64,000 bases of DNA from an uncultured Acetatifactor sp. GTDB taxonomy: Bacteria; Bacillota; Clostridia; Lachnospirales; Lachnospiraceae. Of this stretch, positions 1-8,527 are shown piece after piece (within the stretch, counting starts at the first letter, position 1; each line of letters begins with the position of its first letter). The notes beneath the pieces were generated by a model, which was given only the letters and a program-made list of their open reading frames with translations, was not told the DNA's origin and did not search any database. The position numbers and the translations under genes are program-made. The DNA lies in assembly GCA_910583845.1 (NCBI GenBank), contig CAJUAB010000025.1, positions 10,449 through 74,448 of the forward strand, written 5' to 3'.

Positions 1-23
1 CGCATTCCGCCGCCGATGTCCAT
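1..23 (-). CDS. Start of an unidentified gene cut by the window edge
   Basis: Only seven codons are visible, read leftward from an ATG at 21-23. An AAGAAGG ribosome binding site at 27-33 precedes it, and the ATG lies 12 bases past the ptsI stop. The spacing suggests a third gene in the fruK-ptsI operon. The visible residues (MDIGGGM) are too few to assign a family. Confidence 0.35.
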
Positions 24-35
24 TGCCTTCTTGTT

Positions 36-1694
36 TCACTCCCAGTTTTTCTGCCAGGTTTCTCTGTATCGCGATACGTCCGTCTCCAGCACAATCTTGC
101 GGATCGGCAGGATTCTGCCGGGGGATACGGACAATTCGTCCACTCCCATAGCCAGGAAATCTCTGGTGAGTTCCGGATCGCCCCCCAGCTCTCCGCAGAT
201 GCCTGCCCAGATCCCTGCCCTGTGGGCATTTTCCACCACCTGTTCTATCATACGGAAAACGGCCGGATGGCGGGGGTCGCAGAACGCGTCCAGCGCCGCG
301 TTCTGCCGGTCCGCCGCCAGCAGAAACTGGGTCAGATCATTTGTTCCTATACTGAAAAAATCCACCTCCTTCGCAAGCCTGTCACTGATAATGGCTGCGG
401 CGGGAGTCTCGATCATGATGCCCTGCTCCGGTTCCCCGCAGGCGATGCCCCGGGCCCGCAGCCGCATCCTGACTTCTTCCACAATCTCCTTGATTTTCCT
501 TATCTCCCAGACACTGGTAATCATGGGATACATGATGGCGATCTTCCCATACGCGCTGGCGCGAAGCAGCGCCCGCAGCTGCGTTCGGAAGATCTCCGGC
601 CTGGTCAGACAGACACGGATCGCCCGGCATCCCATGGCGGGATTCTCTTCTTTTTCCATCTGCAGACAGCCGCATTGTTTGTCCGCCCCGATATCCAGCG
701 TCCGGATAATCACCCGCTTCTCCCCCATCGCCCCCGCCGCGGAGCGGTAAATCCGGAACTGTTCTTCCTCCGTGGGGAAATCTTCTCTCTCCAGATAGAG
801 AAATTCACTTCTGAAAAGTCCGATCCCGGCCGCGTCATTTTGTAACGCGGCCGCCAGATCCCTCATATTGCCGACATTGGCATACAGCAGGATATTTTGT
901 CCGTCAAGCGTGGTATTTTCCCTTCCCCGCAAGGTTCGGAGAAGCTCCTGTTGTTGCTGTTCCTCCTGCCGGGCCTGGCGCATCCGTCCCATGGTCTCCT
1001 CATCCGGCTCCACATAAAAGGTTCCGCCCGTGCCGTCCACAATGCCCGTCTTTCCGTCCAGGGTTCCGTCCAGGGAAAGGCCGGTGCCCACCAGCGCGGG
1101 GATTCCCATGGTCCTGGCCAGAATGGCCGTATGGGAATGGAGAGAGCCATGTACGGTCACAAAGGCCAGTACCCTGTCTCTGTCAAGCCGCACGGTCTCG
1201 GAGGGAGTCAGATCATCGGCCACGATGATCACCGGCTCGCTGAAGCTCTGCCCCTGCTCTTGCCCTCCCTGCAAAACACACAGGAGACGCCTGGAAATAT
1301 CCTCTACATCCGCGGCCCGGCCCCGCATGTAATCATCCTCCATGGAAGCGAACATCCTGGCAAGATTGTCCCCGGTCTGTGCCACCGCATACTCCGCGTT
1401 GACCTGCCGGGTGTGAATCATATTCTCTATGGATTCCCGGTAGTCCCCGTCCTCCAGCATCATCCGGTGTATCTCGAAGATCGCGGCCCCTTCCTCTCCC
1501 GCTTCCCGCAGCGCCTTCTCATACAGGGCTGTCAGCTGGTCGGCCGCCGCCTCCGCGGCCTGACGGTATCGCAGGATTTCCCCTTCCGCATCCTCCGTTC
1601 TTGTGCGTTTTACCTGCTTTTCCACTCTGCCAAGCACCTGGATCTTGCCAATGGCGATGCCGCCGAATACACTTTTCCCTCTGTAAGCTCTCAT
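36..1694 (-). CDS. ptsI: Phosphoenolpyruvate-protein phosphotransferase (PTS enzyme I)
   Basis: Enzyme I takes phosphate from phosphoenolpyruvate onto a histidine and passes it to HPr, the first step of all PTS sugar uptake in the cytoplasm. The phospho-histidine motif GSLHSHTAILAR is present, with the active histidine near residue 188. The C-terminal PEP-binding barrel shows GIMIETPAA, SIGTNDLTQ and GICGELGGD. The protein is about 552 residues, slightly shorter than the usual 570-575. The frame is open to a GTG at 1712, but the ATG at 1694 follows a CCGGAGG site and is preferred. It lies 27 bases after fruK and is probably co-transcribed from the promoter at 2678-2706. No HPr or sugar-specific EII gene is visible inside the window. 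Confidence 0.95.
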   Translation of the reverse strand: MRAYRGKSVFGGIAIGKIQVLGRVEKQVKRTRTEDAEGEILRYRQAAEAAADQLTALYEKALREAGEEGAAIFEIHRMMLEDGDYRESIENMIHTRQVNAEYAVAQTGDNLARMFASMEDDYMRGRAADVEDISRRLLCVLQGGQEQGQSFSEPVIIVADDLTPSETVRLDRDRVLAFVTVHGSLHSHTAILARTMGIPALVGTGLSLDGTLDGKTGIVDGTGGTFYVEPDEETMGRMRQARQEEQQQQELLRTLRGRENTTLDGQNILLYANVGNMRDLAAALQNDAAGIGLFRSEFLYLEREDFPTEEEQFRIYRSAAGAMGEKRVIIRTLDIGADKQCGCLQMEKEENPAMGCRAIRVCLTRPEIFRTQLRALLRASAYGKIAIMYPMITSVWEIRKIKEIVEEVRMRLRARGIACGEPEQGIMIETPAAAIISDRLAKEVDFFSIGTNDLTQFLLAADRQNAALDAFCDPRHPAVFRMIEQVVENAHRAGIWAGICGELGGDPELTRDFLAMGVDELSVSPGRILPIRKIVLETDVSRYRETWQKNWE

Positions 1695-1721
1695 TTCAAC
1701 CTCCGGATACACTCATATGCC

Positions 1722-2645
1722 TCACACCGTCTTCGGCCGGTTTTGCATCCGCGCGCAGACCGCTTCGATCCCGTCCCTGGTGGCCAGCGTTTCGGAAAAC
1801 GCGCTGGCGCTGCCCGCGGCAATCCCCATGCAAAGCGCGTACCGGTAGTCCCGCCGCTCCAGCCATCCTGCCAGGAAGCCCGCCACCATGGAGTCGCCTG
1901 CGCCCACGCCGTTTACAAGTTTTCCCTCCGGCGCCGGCTCCTGGTACACGCTGCCGTCTCCCGCTGCCAGAACAGCGCCTTCCCCCGCCATGGACACCAG
2001 CACATTGACCGCTCCCATCTCCCTGAGCCGCCGCGCATAGGGAATCACTTCCTCCCTGCGCCGCAGCGTGACGCCGAAAATTTCCCCCAGTTCATGATGG
2101 TTGGGCTTCACCAGAAAAGGATGATACGCCAGCACCTTGATCAGCAGTTCCCCTGTGGCATCCACCGCCGTCAGCACATTTTGTCCCTCCAGCCTGGCCA
2201 TGATCCGCCTGTAGATATTGTCCGGCATGGAGCCCGGTACGCTCCCCGCCAGCACCAGCACATCTCCCTCCTTCAGCACATCCAGCTTTTCCATCAGACG
2301 ATTTACTGCCTGTCCGTCGATGGAGGGACCGCAGCCATTGATCTCCGTGCCGTCGATGGATTGAAGCTTTATATTGATCCGGGAAAATCCGTCTTGCAGC
2401 CGGATAAATTCGGCCCTTACTCCCATCTCCTCCACCCGGCGGGCGATCTCGTCTCCCGTAAATCCCGCCGTGAAGCCAAAGGCCGTATTGTCGATGCCCA
2501 GATTGCCCAGCACCATGGAGACATTCAGCCCCTTTCCCCCCGGCAGGATCAGCTCGGAGCTGGTCCGGTTCGTAAAACCCGTTTTAAAATCCTCCACCGA
2601 TACGATGTAGTCCAGAGATGGATTAAATGTAACCGTGTAAATCAT
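1722..2645 (-). CDS. fruK: 1-phosphofructokinase (PfkB family)
   Basis: It phosphorylates fructose 1-phosphate to fructose 1,6-bisphosphate after PTS uptake of fructose. The 307-residue length fits FruK. The N-terminus is typical of the FruK/LacC branch of the PfkB family (YTVTFNPSLDY), with the sugar-binding PGGKGLN at residues 35-41 and the ATP and anion-hole motif GAGDS around residues 248-252, where D251 is the expected catalytic base. The ATG at 2645 has a GGAGGAAGAAGG site just upstream and sits below a good sigma-A promoter. Tagatose-6-phosphate kinase (LacC) is the main alternative. The following ptsI gene favours the fructose assignment. Confidence 0.85.
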   Translation of the reverse strand: MIYTVTFNPSLDYIVSVEDFKTGFTNRTSSELILPGGKGLNVSMVLGNLGIDNTAFGFTAGFTGDEIARRVEEMGVRAEFIRLQDGFSRINIKLQSIDGTEINGCGPSIDGQAVNRLMEKLDVLKEGDVLVLAGSVPGSMPDNIYRRIMARLEGQNVLTAVDATGELLIKVLAYHPFLVKPNHHELGEIFGVTLRRREEVIPYARRLREMGAVNVLVSMAGEGAVLAAGDGSVYQEPAPEGKLVNGVGAGDSMVAGFLAGWLERRDYRYALCMGIAAGSASAFSETLATRDGIEAVCARMQNRPKTV

Positions 2646-2677
2646 CCCTTCTTCCTCCTGCCAGCTTTGATGGTCTT

Positions 2678-2706
2678 ATTATACATGCAGATTCCGTCAT
2701 AATCAA
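2678..2706 (-). promoter_or_regulatory. Sigma-A promoter for fruK-ptsI
   Basis: Read on the minus strand there is a TTGATT -35 box (2701-2706), a 17-base spacer and a perfect TATAAT -10 box (2678-2683). It lies about 35 bases before the fruK start. No FruR operator was recognised. Confidence 0.7.
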
Positions 2707-2755
2707 TCCATTATGCGCTCTGCGGATCTTCTGTTGCGCGAAAAAATATTTCTGA

Positions 2756-2784
2756 TTGACTCTCCCTCCTGTTTGGCGTATAGT
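2756..2784 (+). promoter_or_regulatory. Sigma-A promoter for the aminotransferase gene
   Basis: TTGACT (2756-2761), a 17-base spacer and TATAGT (2779-2784) make a near-consensus promoter. Its position rules out the longer upstream reading frame that would start at 2756 and supports the ATG at 2840. Confidence 0.75.
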
Positions 2785-2839
2785 AACTATGTGTATCGCC
2801 CGCAAATCTTCATTGATGTCAGAAAAGAGAGGATATCCC

Positions 2840-4012
2840 ATGAAAATAGAACCTTCCGCGCGTCTCGCGCACTTTCAGACCGGCATATTCGCCGCGCTTA
2901 ACGAAAAAAAGGAAGAACTTTTGTCCAGCGGACGCAAGGTGTACAATCTGTCCGTGGGCACACCGGATTTCCCGGTGGCGGAACATGTGCGCCAGGCGCT
3001 GATCGCCGCCGCGGGCGACCCGGAGCAGTACCATTATACCCTGCGGGACCTGCCCGAGCTGACTTCGGCGGTGCGGGACTACTACCGCAGGCGTTTTCAT
3101 GTGGAGCTGGAGCCGGAGGAAATCCTGGCCGTCCCCGGCTCCCAGGAGGGAATCGCCCACATCGGCATGGCCCTGTGTAATCCCGGCGATGTGGTGCTGC
3201 TGCCCAATCCCGGCTACCCCGTGTTCGAGGTGGGCGCTTATCTGGGCGGGGCGGAGCTGTATTTCTATGATCTGAAAGAAGAAAGCGCCTTCCTGCCCCG
3301 GCTTGCGGAGATTCCGGAGGATGTAGCCCGGCGGGCCAAGTATATGATGGTCTCCTACCCCTACAATCCGGTGTGCGCCATCGCGCCCCCCTCTTTCTAT
3401 GAAGAACTGATCGCCTTCGCAGAGAAATACAACATCATCATCGTGCATGACAACGCCTACTCCGACATTATCTATGACGGCCATTACGGCGGCTCCTTCC
3501 TGGAATACGCCCGGGCAAAAGAGGTGGGCATCGAGGCTTTCTCCCTGTCCAAGAGTTTCAATCTGACCGGGGCCAGAATCTCCTTCCTGATCGGCAACAG
3601 AGACATCATAGCGCCTTTGAGGCTCCTGCGCTCTCAGTATGATTTCGGGATGTTCGCGCCGATCCAGAAAGCGGCCATTGCCGCCCTGACCGGCCCCCTG
3701 GAGGGAGTCAGGACCCAGTGTCTGGCATACCAGGCCCGGCGCGACGCGCTCTGCGGCGGTCTGCGCTCCATCGGCTGGAATGTGCCGGACAGCCAGGGCA
3801 CCATGTTCGCCTGGGCCCGCATTCCCCGCGGTTTCTCCTCCTCCCGGGATTTCTGTCTGGCCCTTATGGAACGCACCGGCGTGATCTGCACCCCGGGGGA
3901 TGCCTTTGGCAGCCTGGGGGAGGGCTATGTGCGCTTCGCGCTGGTGCTGCCGGTGGAAACCATCCGGGAGCTGGTGGCCGTCATTGACGAAAGCGGAATA
4001 CTCTCCCGGTAG
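2840..4012 (+). CDS. PLP-dependent aminotransferase, class I/II
   Basis: A fold-type I pyridoxal-phosphate aminotransferase of 390 residues acting on an amino acid in the cytoplasm. The PLP lysine is K238 in SLSKSFNLTGAR. Other cofactor motifs are YPYNPV, an NPTG-type loop with Thr-Gly replaced, and HDNAYSDI with the ring-binding aspartate. The C-terminal substrate-carboxylate arginine is in YVRFALVLP. It resembles the LL-diaminopimelate aminotransferase (DapL) and alanine aminotransferase-like group, but the substrate cannot be read from sequence. The start is the ATG at 2840 after AGAGAGGA. The gene stands alone under its own promoter and converges with the GNAT gene only 23 bases away, with no obvious terminator between. 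Confidence 0.85.
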   Translation: MKIEPSARLAHFQTGIFAALNEKKEELLSSGRKVYNLSVGTPDFPVAEHVRQALIAAAGDPEQYHYTLRDLPELTSAVRDYYRRRFHVELEPEEILAVPGSQEGIAHIGMALCNPGDVVLLPNPGYPVFEVGAYLGGAELYFYDLKEESAFLPRLAEIPEDVARRAKYMMVSYPYNPVCAIAPPSFYEELIAFAEKYNIIIVHDNAYSDIIYDGHYGGSFLEYARAKEVGIEAFSLSKSFNLTGARISFLIGNRDIIAPLRLLRSQYDFGMFAPIQKAAIAALTGPLEGVRTQCLAYQARRDALCGGLRSIGWNVPDSQGTMFAWARIPRGFSSSRDFCLALMERTGVICTPGDAFGSLGEGYVRFALVLPVETIRELVAVIDESGILSR

Positions 4013-4035
4013 TTTCCAGGCCCGCATGTCGCTCC

Positions 4036-4632
4036 TTATTTCTCTGCCTCTATGAAATGAACAGTGGAGTTGTCCCAGTATTTTTTGAAAACACGATCGT
4101 CTTTTTCATCAAAATTCAGCTGATACATTCTGAAGATAACGGTAAAATCCTTGGGTTGCCACTGTTCTTCATAGGAATACTGATATTTCATTCCCACCTG
4201 CCTCATAACTCCGCCGCTGCGGGGATTGTTGATGTCATGTGTGGCTGTAATATAAGGAAGTCCGTCTTTTTTCACCTGCGCGATAACAGCTTTCCCGGCT
4301 TCTGTGACGATTCCCCGGTGCCAGAACTCCTTCCGGAGCCCGTAGCCAAGATCATGGCTTTCGTCCATATCGACTTTTATGTAACCCATCGGATAGTTGT
4401 CCGCTTTCAGGCAGATCGCGTAAGCATAGGATTGGGGCTTCTCATAATCCGCCGCAAATCTCGCTTCATAGAAGGACTGCGCTTCATCAATGCTTTTCAG
4501 CGGAAACCACGGCAAAAAGGTGTTGACTTCTTTGTCCGCCAGTATCAGAAACAATGCCTCTATATCGTTTTCCGTGAATTTTCTTAATATCAGCCGTTCT
4601 GTTTCCAGCCGTGGCGTATTCCTGTATGCCAT
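4036..4632 (-). CDS. GNAT acetyltransferase, RimJ/RimL type
   Basis: A 198-residue Gcn5-related N-acetyltransferase. The opening LETERLILRKFTENDIEAL is the hallmark of the RimJ/RimL-like subgroup that acetylates protein N-termini, antibiotics or small amines with acetyl-CoA. The acetyl-CoA-binding loop is weaker than usual: GLRKEFWHRGIVTEA replaces the Q/R-x-x-G-x-G/A pattern, so activity is likely but not certain. The ATG follows a run of six G with good spacing. It lies 18 bases downstream of a second GNAT gene, so the two probably share a transcript. The substrate is unknown. Confidence 0.8.
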   Translation of the reverse strand: MAYRNTPRLETERLILRKFTENDIEALFLILADKEVNTFLPWFPLKSIDEAQSFYEARFAADYEKPQSYAYAICLKADNYPMGYIKVDMDESHDLGYGLRKEFWHRGIVTEAGKAVIAQVKKDGLPYITATHDINNPRSGGVMRQVGMKYQYSYEEQWQPKDFTVIFRMYQLNFDEKDDRVFKKYWDNSTVHFIEAEK

Positions 4633-4650
4633 GCGCTCCCCCCTGCCGGT

Positions 4651-5094
4651 TCATCTCAATTTCATGTACAAAAGCGGATACGGATTGCCTTGTTCATCAT
4701 AGTCTGTCCGTTTGTAAGCATAAAAGCCCATGTGTTCATAAAAACCCTTCGCCAGGGGGTTCTGCTCATTGACTGCCAGTTCATTGACCGAATAATGTTC
4801 AATTCCATATTGGATCAGCCTTCTTCCCAGTCCCTTTCCCCGCTCTTCGGGCGCAATAAAGAGCATTTCCAGTTTTTGATCCTCAATGCCCATAAACGCC
4901 ACAGGGCAGCCGTCCCTGTTTTCGGCAATAATCAGGTGCGCAATCCCATGCAGGGCCTGGGGGATATACTTTTTTATTTCCGCCACTTCCTTCTCCGATA
5001 AAAACAGGTGTGTTGCCCTGACAGATCTTTCCCATACAGCGGTCAGCTCTTCCGCCAGTGACGATGTTATCTCTACAGTTTCTGTGATTCTCAT
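4651..5094 (-). CDS. GNAT acetyltransferase, small YjaB-like
   Basis: A compact 147-residue GNAT enzyme. The acetyl-CoA pyrophosphate loop is visible as ERGKGLGRRL, and the C-terminal motif NPLAKGFYEHMGF is typical. General layout resembles the YjaB/PhnO-like group. The start at 5094 has GAGAGGA upstream. A 16-base dyad at 5118-5133 lies just upstream and could be an operator. It is probably transcribed with the following RimJ-like gene. The substrate is unknown. Confidence 0.82.
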   Translation of the reverse strand: MRITETVEITSSLAEELTAVWERSVRATHLFLSEKEVAEIKKYIPQALHGIAHLIIAENRDGCPVAFMGIEDQKLEMLFIAPEERGKGLGRRLIQYGIEHYSVNELAVNEQNPLAKGFYEHMGFYAYKRTDYDEQGNPYPLLYMKLR

Positions 5095-5117
5095 TTTTCC
5101 TCTCTCCGCATACCGGT

Positions 5118-5133
5118 AGTTGACTTGTCAACT
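5118..5133. promoter_or_regulatory. Inverted repeat upstream of the GNAT pair
   Basis: AGTTGAC, two bases, then GTCAACT form a perfect 7+7 dyad 23 bases upstream of the GNAT start. It is A+T balanced and in operator position. On the minus strand it contains TTGACA, but no matching -10 box follows, so an operator is more likely than a promoter. Confidence 0.4.
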
Positions 5134-5227
5134 GCTGCTGTGCCTGCGGTATTGCACCAATCGGTATCTGGAAGTTTTACATCCAAACTTTCCCTCCGTC
5201 AATTACGGCATGATTTTCGATTTTTCC

Positions 5228-5236
5228 ATTATAACA
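5228..5236 (-). promoter_or_regulatory. Possible extended -10 promoter for the GNAT pair
   Basis: On the minus strand TGTTATAAT (TATAAT at 5228-5233) is a perfect -10 box with the extended TGn. No convincing -35 box lies 17 bases upstream. It is about 135 bases before the GNAT start, so the dyad at 5118-5133 would fall in the leader. The rest of 5095-5361 shows nothing else. Confidence 0.4.
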
Positions 5237-5361
5237 TATAGACCATAATTCCGGAAGGGAGGAAACAGCGGGTTTTCCGGGCCCATGTCTCTCCTCCCGG
5301 ATTTACGGCGCAGGGATGATTTTCAATAGTATCCGCCACATCCGGAAAAGAGCTCCAGCGC

Positions 5362-6078
5362 TTACGCCAGATCGCAGGATTTCAGATAGTCCGGATACTC
5401 CGTGCCATGATATCCCGCGTCCATGACGGAATAGGATTCGATCAGCTCCTCCGTCCCAATGTCGCCTTCCCCGCCAAAGGGAATCACATACAGCTCCGCG
5501 CTGCCCTGGGCCTCCCAGAATCCCTCTCTCCGCAGCCCGCCCAGGGCCTCCGCCATCCATCCGCGGATCTGCCTGCATTCCGCCGCAAACGCCTTTTCAA
5601 AAACAGTCTTGTTTTTCTCATACCATGCCGCCGCATCGTCCTTTAGCCTGTCCCTGTAATCCGGATTGGATGAGCATTCGCAGCACACGCGGAGACTGTT
5701 CTGTTCCAGATAATCCCGCAGACGTTCAAACAGAGGCGACCTTGCGTTCACCGCATCCCACTCCGCCCAGGGTTCAAAACGGTAATAGTCCTTCTCATCC
5801 TCCCCGCAGTCCCTGCTCTTTTCCCGATATCCTTCCTCCGTGTTGAAATAAATATGCATTTCAAAGTTCCCCGCGTATATGGACTGCACCGTATCTCCGA
5901 TTTCAAAGGAAACGCCATAAAGGGACCGGCCCCCGCAGCGCTCCTTCAATTCCGGATAATAGTTTCTGACCGCCTCCCGGAACAATGCCTGGAACTCTTC
6001 CCGGTCAAGTCCGCTCTCCCTGTCCTTCTTTTGAAACCGTTCCCTCAATCCTTCCGCAAGCTGCCTCGCCGTGACCAT
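5362..6078 (-). CDS. Protein of unknown function, 238 residues
   Basis: I do not recognise the family with confidence. The protein is acidic, without signal peptide or membrane segment, so it is probably cytoplasmic. It is rich in aromatic residues in the middle (DYYRFEPWAEWD), and the C-terminal third contains GSAELYVIPFGGEGDIGTEE. Its general look, charged helical ends around a mixed alpha/beta core, recalls small immunity-type or DUF4303-like proteins, but this is only an impression. The ATG at 6078 has a GGGAGGCAG site. It is divergent from ftsH, separated by 219 bases. Confidence 0.65.
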   Translation of the reverse strand: MVTARQLAEGLRERFQKKDRESGLDREEFQALFREAVRNYYPELKERCGGRSLYGVSFEIGDTVQSIYAGNFEMHIYFNTEEGYREKSRDCGEDEKDYYRFEPWAEWDAVNARSPLFERLRDYLEQNSLRVCCECSSNPDYRDRLKDDAAAWYEKNKTVFEKAFAAECRQIRGWMAEALGGLRREGFWEAQGSAELYVIPFGGEGDIGTEELIESYSVMDAGYHGTEYPDYLKSCDLA

Positions 6079-6240
6079 CTGCCTCCCGCCTTCCGTTCCC
6101 TGTATCTGTCCCGCACAGGATCATTATTTTTGCAGAAACACCTCGTCAAATTATCCGTACATCATCATAGTACATCTGTCTTTCTTTTTATCAGGCATAA
6201 GTATACACGGTTTTACACCGGCATACAAGCAAATAAGTAC

Positions 6241-6269
6241 TTGAAATAGCACAAAACCGGCTCTATAAT
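6241..6269 (+). promoter_or_regulatory. Sigma-A promoter for ftsH
   Basis: TTGAAA (6241-6246), a 17-base spacer and TATAAT (6264-6269) form a near-perfect promoter 28 bases before the ftsH ATG, which itself follows AGAAAGGAGAA. No CIRCE or CtsR-like heat-shock operator was seen. Confidence 0.75.
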
Positions 6270-6297
6270 ATGTTTTAATCAGAAAGGAGAACTGCCT

Positions 6298-8127
6298 ATG
6301 AAACAAATGGAGAAACCCAGAAAACCCCTGCTCTTTTACTATCTGATCGTGCTGGTGGTCATGATCCTTCTCAACACCCTGCTGTTTCCCCGCCTGATGC
6401 GGCAGCAGATCACCCAGGTGGACTACGGCACTTTCCTCACCATGCTGGAAAACCGGGAAGTCGCGGTAGCCCAGGTAGAGCAGGACGTCATATATTTTAC
6501 CGACACCTCCGAGGAGCCGGGACTGTATGCCACCGTGGCTTTCAACGATCCCGATCTGGTAAACCGTCTCTGGTCCAGCGGCTGCCGGTTCGATGAAGTA
6601 AAGGCCAAGGAGATGAACCCCATCCTCAACTTTCTCCTGACTTTTATTCTGCCCATAGTGTTCTTCATAGCCATCGGCCAGCTGATGAGCCGACTGCTTA
6701 TGCGCAGGATGGGCGGCGGTCCCATGGGCAGCGCCATGCAGTTCGGCAAGAGCAGCGCCAAAGTCTATATTGCCAGCGAAACCGGCATGAAGTTCTCGGA
6801 TGTGGCCGGGGAGGACGAGGCCAAGGAAAATCTGATGGAAGTGGTGGACTTCCTCCACAATCCGCAGAAATATCAGGAAATCGGCGCGAAGATGCCCAAG
6901 GGCGTGCTGTTGGTGGGCCCTCCCGGCACCGGCAAGACACTGCTGGCCAAGGCCGTAGCCGGAGAAGCCGACGTACCCTTTTTCTCCATCTCCGGCTCGG
7001 AGTTCGTGGAGATGTTCGTGGGGATGGGGGCCAACAAGGTCCGGGATCTCTTCAAGCAGGCCAACGAGAAGGCCCCCTGTATTGTATTCATCGACGAGAT
7101 TGACACCATCGGCAAAAAGCGTGACACCTCCGGCATGGGAGGCGGCAACGACGAGCGGGAACAGACTCTGAACCAGCTTCTCACGGAGATGGACGGCTTC
7201 GAGGGCAGCAAGGGCGTGGTCATTCTGGCGGCCACCAACCGCCCCGAGACCCTGGACCCCGCCCTGCTGCGCCCCGGGCGTTTTGACCGCCGTGTACCTG
7301 TGGAGCTGCCGGATCTGCAAGGCCGGGAAGCCATTCTGAAGGTTCATGCCGCCAAGGTGAAACTGGCGGAGGATGTGGATCTGGGCGCCATAGCCCGGGC
7401 CGCCTCCGGGGCTTCGGGGGCGGAGCTTGCCAACATGGTCAACGAGGCGGCCCTGCGGGCGGTGCGGCAGGGAAGGAAGTATGTTATCCAGGAGGATCTG
7501 CAGGAGAGCATAGAAGTGGTCATTGCCGGTTATCAGAAGAAAAACAAGATCCTCTCCGACCATGAGCGGATGATCGTCTCCTATCATGAAATCGGCCATG
7601 CGCTGGTTGCCGCTCTCCAGACCCATTCCGCGCCGGTGGCCAAGATCACCATTATCCCCCGGACCTCCGGCGCGCTGGGCTACACCATGCAGGTGGAGCA
7701 GGAGGAACGCAATCTCATGAGCCGGGAGGAACTGGAGAACCAGATTGCCACTCTCACCGGAGGCCGGGCTGCCGAGGAAATCGTATTCCACTCCATCACC
7801 ACCGGCGCGTCCAACGACATTGAGAAGGCCACCAAACTGGCCCGGGCCATGGTCACCCGATACGGCATGACCGACGATTTCGATATGGTAGCCCTGGAAA
7901 CCGTCTCCAACCGTTACATGGGCGGCGACACCTCCCTGGCCTGCGCTCCGGAAACCTCCGCCAGGATCGACCGCATGGTTGTGGACACCGTGAAAGCACA
8001 GCATGAAAAAGCACTGAAACTTTTGAGGGAAAATGAGTCCAGACTGCACGAATTAAGCAAATTCCTCTGTGAAAAGGAAACCATCACCGGAGAGGAGTTC
8101 ATGAAGATTCTGGAGAGAGGGGACTGA
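6298..8127 (+). CDS. ftsH: ATP-dependent zinc metalloprotease FtsH
   Basis: A membrane-anchored AAA+ protease of 609 residues that degrades misfolded membrane proteins and some short-lived regulators. The N-terminus has a transmembrane helix (about residues 12-28), a short extracytoplasmic segment and a second helix near residues 117-135. The AAA module shows Walker A GPPGTGKT at 207-214, Walker B IVFIDEID and the second-region-of-homology arginines in RPGRFDRR. The protease domain has the zinc motif HEIGH at 430-434 and a downstream GASNDIEKAT that carries the third ligand. All catalytic residues are present. It stands alone, not beside tilS-hpt as in many Firmicutes, so it may be an additional paralogue. 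Confidence 0.95.
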   Translation: MKQMEKPRKPLLFYYLIVLVVMILLNTLLFPRLMRQQITQVDYGTFLTMLENREVAVAQVEQDVIYFTDTSEEPGLYATVAFNDPDLVNRLWSSGCRFDEVKAKEMNPILNFLLTFILPIVFFIAIGQLMSRLLMRRMGGGPMGSAMQFGKSSAKVYIASETGMKFSDVAGEDEAKENLMEVVDFLHNPQKYQEIGAKMPKGVLLVGPPGTGKTLLAKAVAGEADVPFFSISGSEFVEMFVGMGANKVRDLFKQANEKAPCIVFIDEIDTIGKKRDTSGMGGGNDEREQTLNQLLTEMDGFEGSKGVVILAATNRPETLDPALLRPGRFDRRVPVELPDLQGREAILKVHAAKVKLAEDVDLGAIARAASGASGAELANMVNEAALRAVRQGRKYVIQEDLQESIEVVIAGYQKKNKILSDHERMIVSYHEIGHALVAALQTHSAPVAKITIIPRTSGALGYTMQVEQEERNLMSREELENQIATLTGGRAAEEIVFHSITTGASNDIEKATKLARAMVTRYGMTDDFDMVALETVSNRYMGGDTSLACAPETSARIDRMVVDTVKAQHEKALKLLRENESRLHELSKFLCEKETITGEEFMKILERGD

Positions 8128-8146
8128 GATATCCACGGGAGAAATT

Positions 8147-8331
8147 ATGCGTACTGAGATTACAGACCCGATCCAATCCGACGATAAAAGCGCAGAATCT
8201 TTCCAGATCGTGTCCTGAACATCTATAGATATCTGAAGCATCTGCCAGGGGCAAAGATGGCAGCCAGTGAATTATCCCGGCTTGCCCTGTGGAATCCAGA
8301 TGTTATCAGCAGGTGCTCCGGTGCAATGTAG
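8147..8331 (+). pseudogene. Possible decayed short gene, frameshifted
   Basis: A frame opens at an ATG at 8147 after GGGAGAAATT and stops at 8216-8218. An adjacent frame continues from 8218 to a stop at 8329-8331 and reads like protein (for example YRYLKHLPGAKMAASE). One base change in length would join them into roughly 61 codons. No family is recognised. It sits at the border between ftsH and the A+T-rich island and may be debris from insertion. The remaining 8386-8527 shows nothing recognisable. Confidence 0.3.
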
Positions 8332-8333
8332 AG

Positions 8334-8385
8334 CAAAATACCTACCGCTTGTGTATTCTATTATACAGGAGCTGTAGGTATTTTG
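8334..8385. terminator. Bidirectional hairpin between ftsH and the ABC-3C cassette
   Basis: Perfect 12-base arms CAAAATACCTAC (8334-8345) and GTAGGTATTTTG (8374-8385) enclose an inner TGTAT/ATACA stem (8352-8356 with 8363-8367). Each outer arm ends in a short T-run on one strand. The position fits a shared terminator for the rightward ftsH transcript and the leftward ABC-3C transcript. Confidence 0.5.
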
Positions 8386-8527
8386 TCCATTTATAGGATT
8401 ACTGATCGCTTTGCCTTGCTCCAATCTCACCCTGTTCACCATTAGTTTGTACAATGCAGGTTTCACAAAGCGTCACATTAATATGTAACATTTTGTGGAA
8501 ACCATGTGGGAAATCGTTTCGGATATA

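Noticed and set aside
6151..8049. Long minus-strand reading frame of 632 codons opposite ftsH
   Set aside because: It is antisense to an FtsH with every catalytic motif in place. The frame is open because of codon bias in G+C-rich DNA and has no recognisable domain or ribosome binding site.
8272..8466. Minus-strand frame of 64 codons between ftsH and the ABC-3C ATPase
   Set aside because: It runs through the bidirectional hairpin at 8334-8385 and has no ribosome binding site or recognisable motif.
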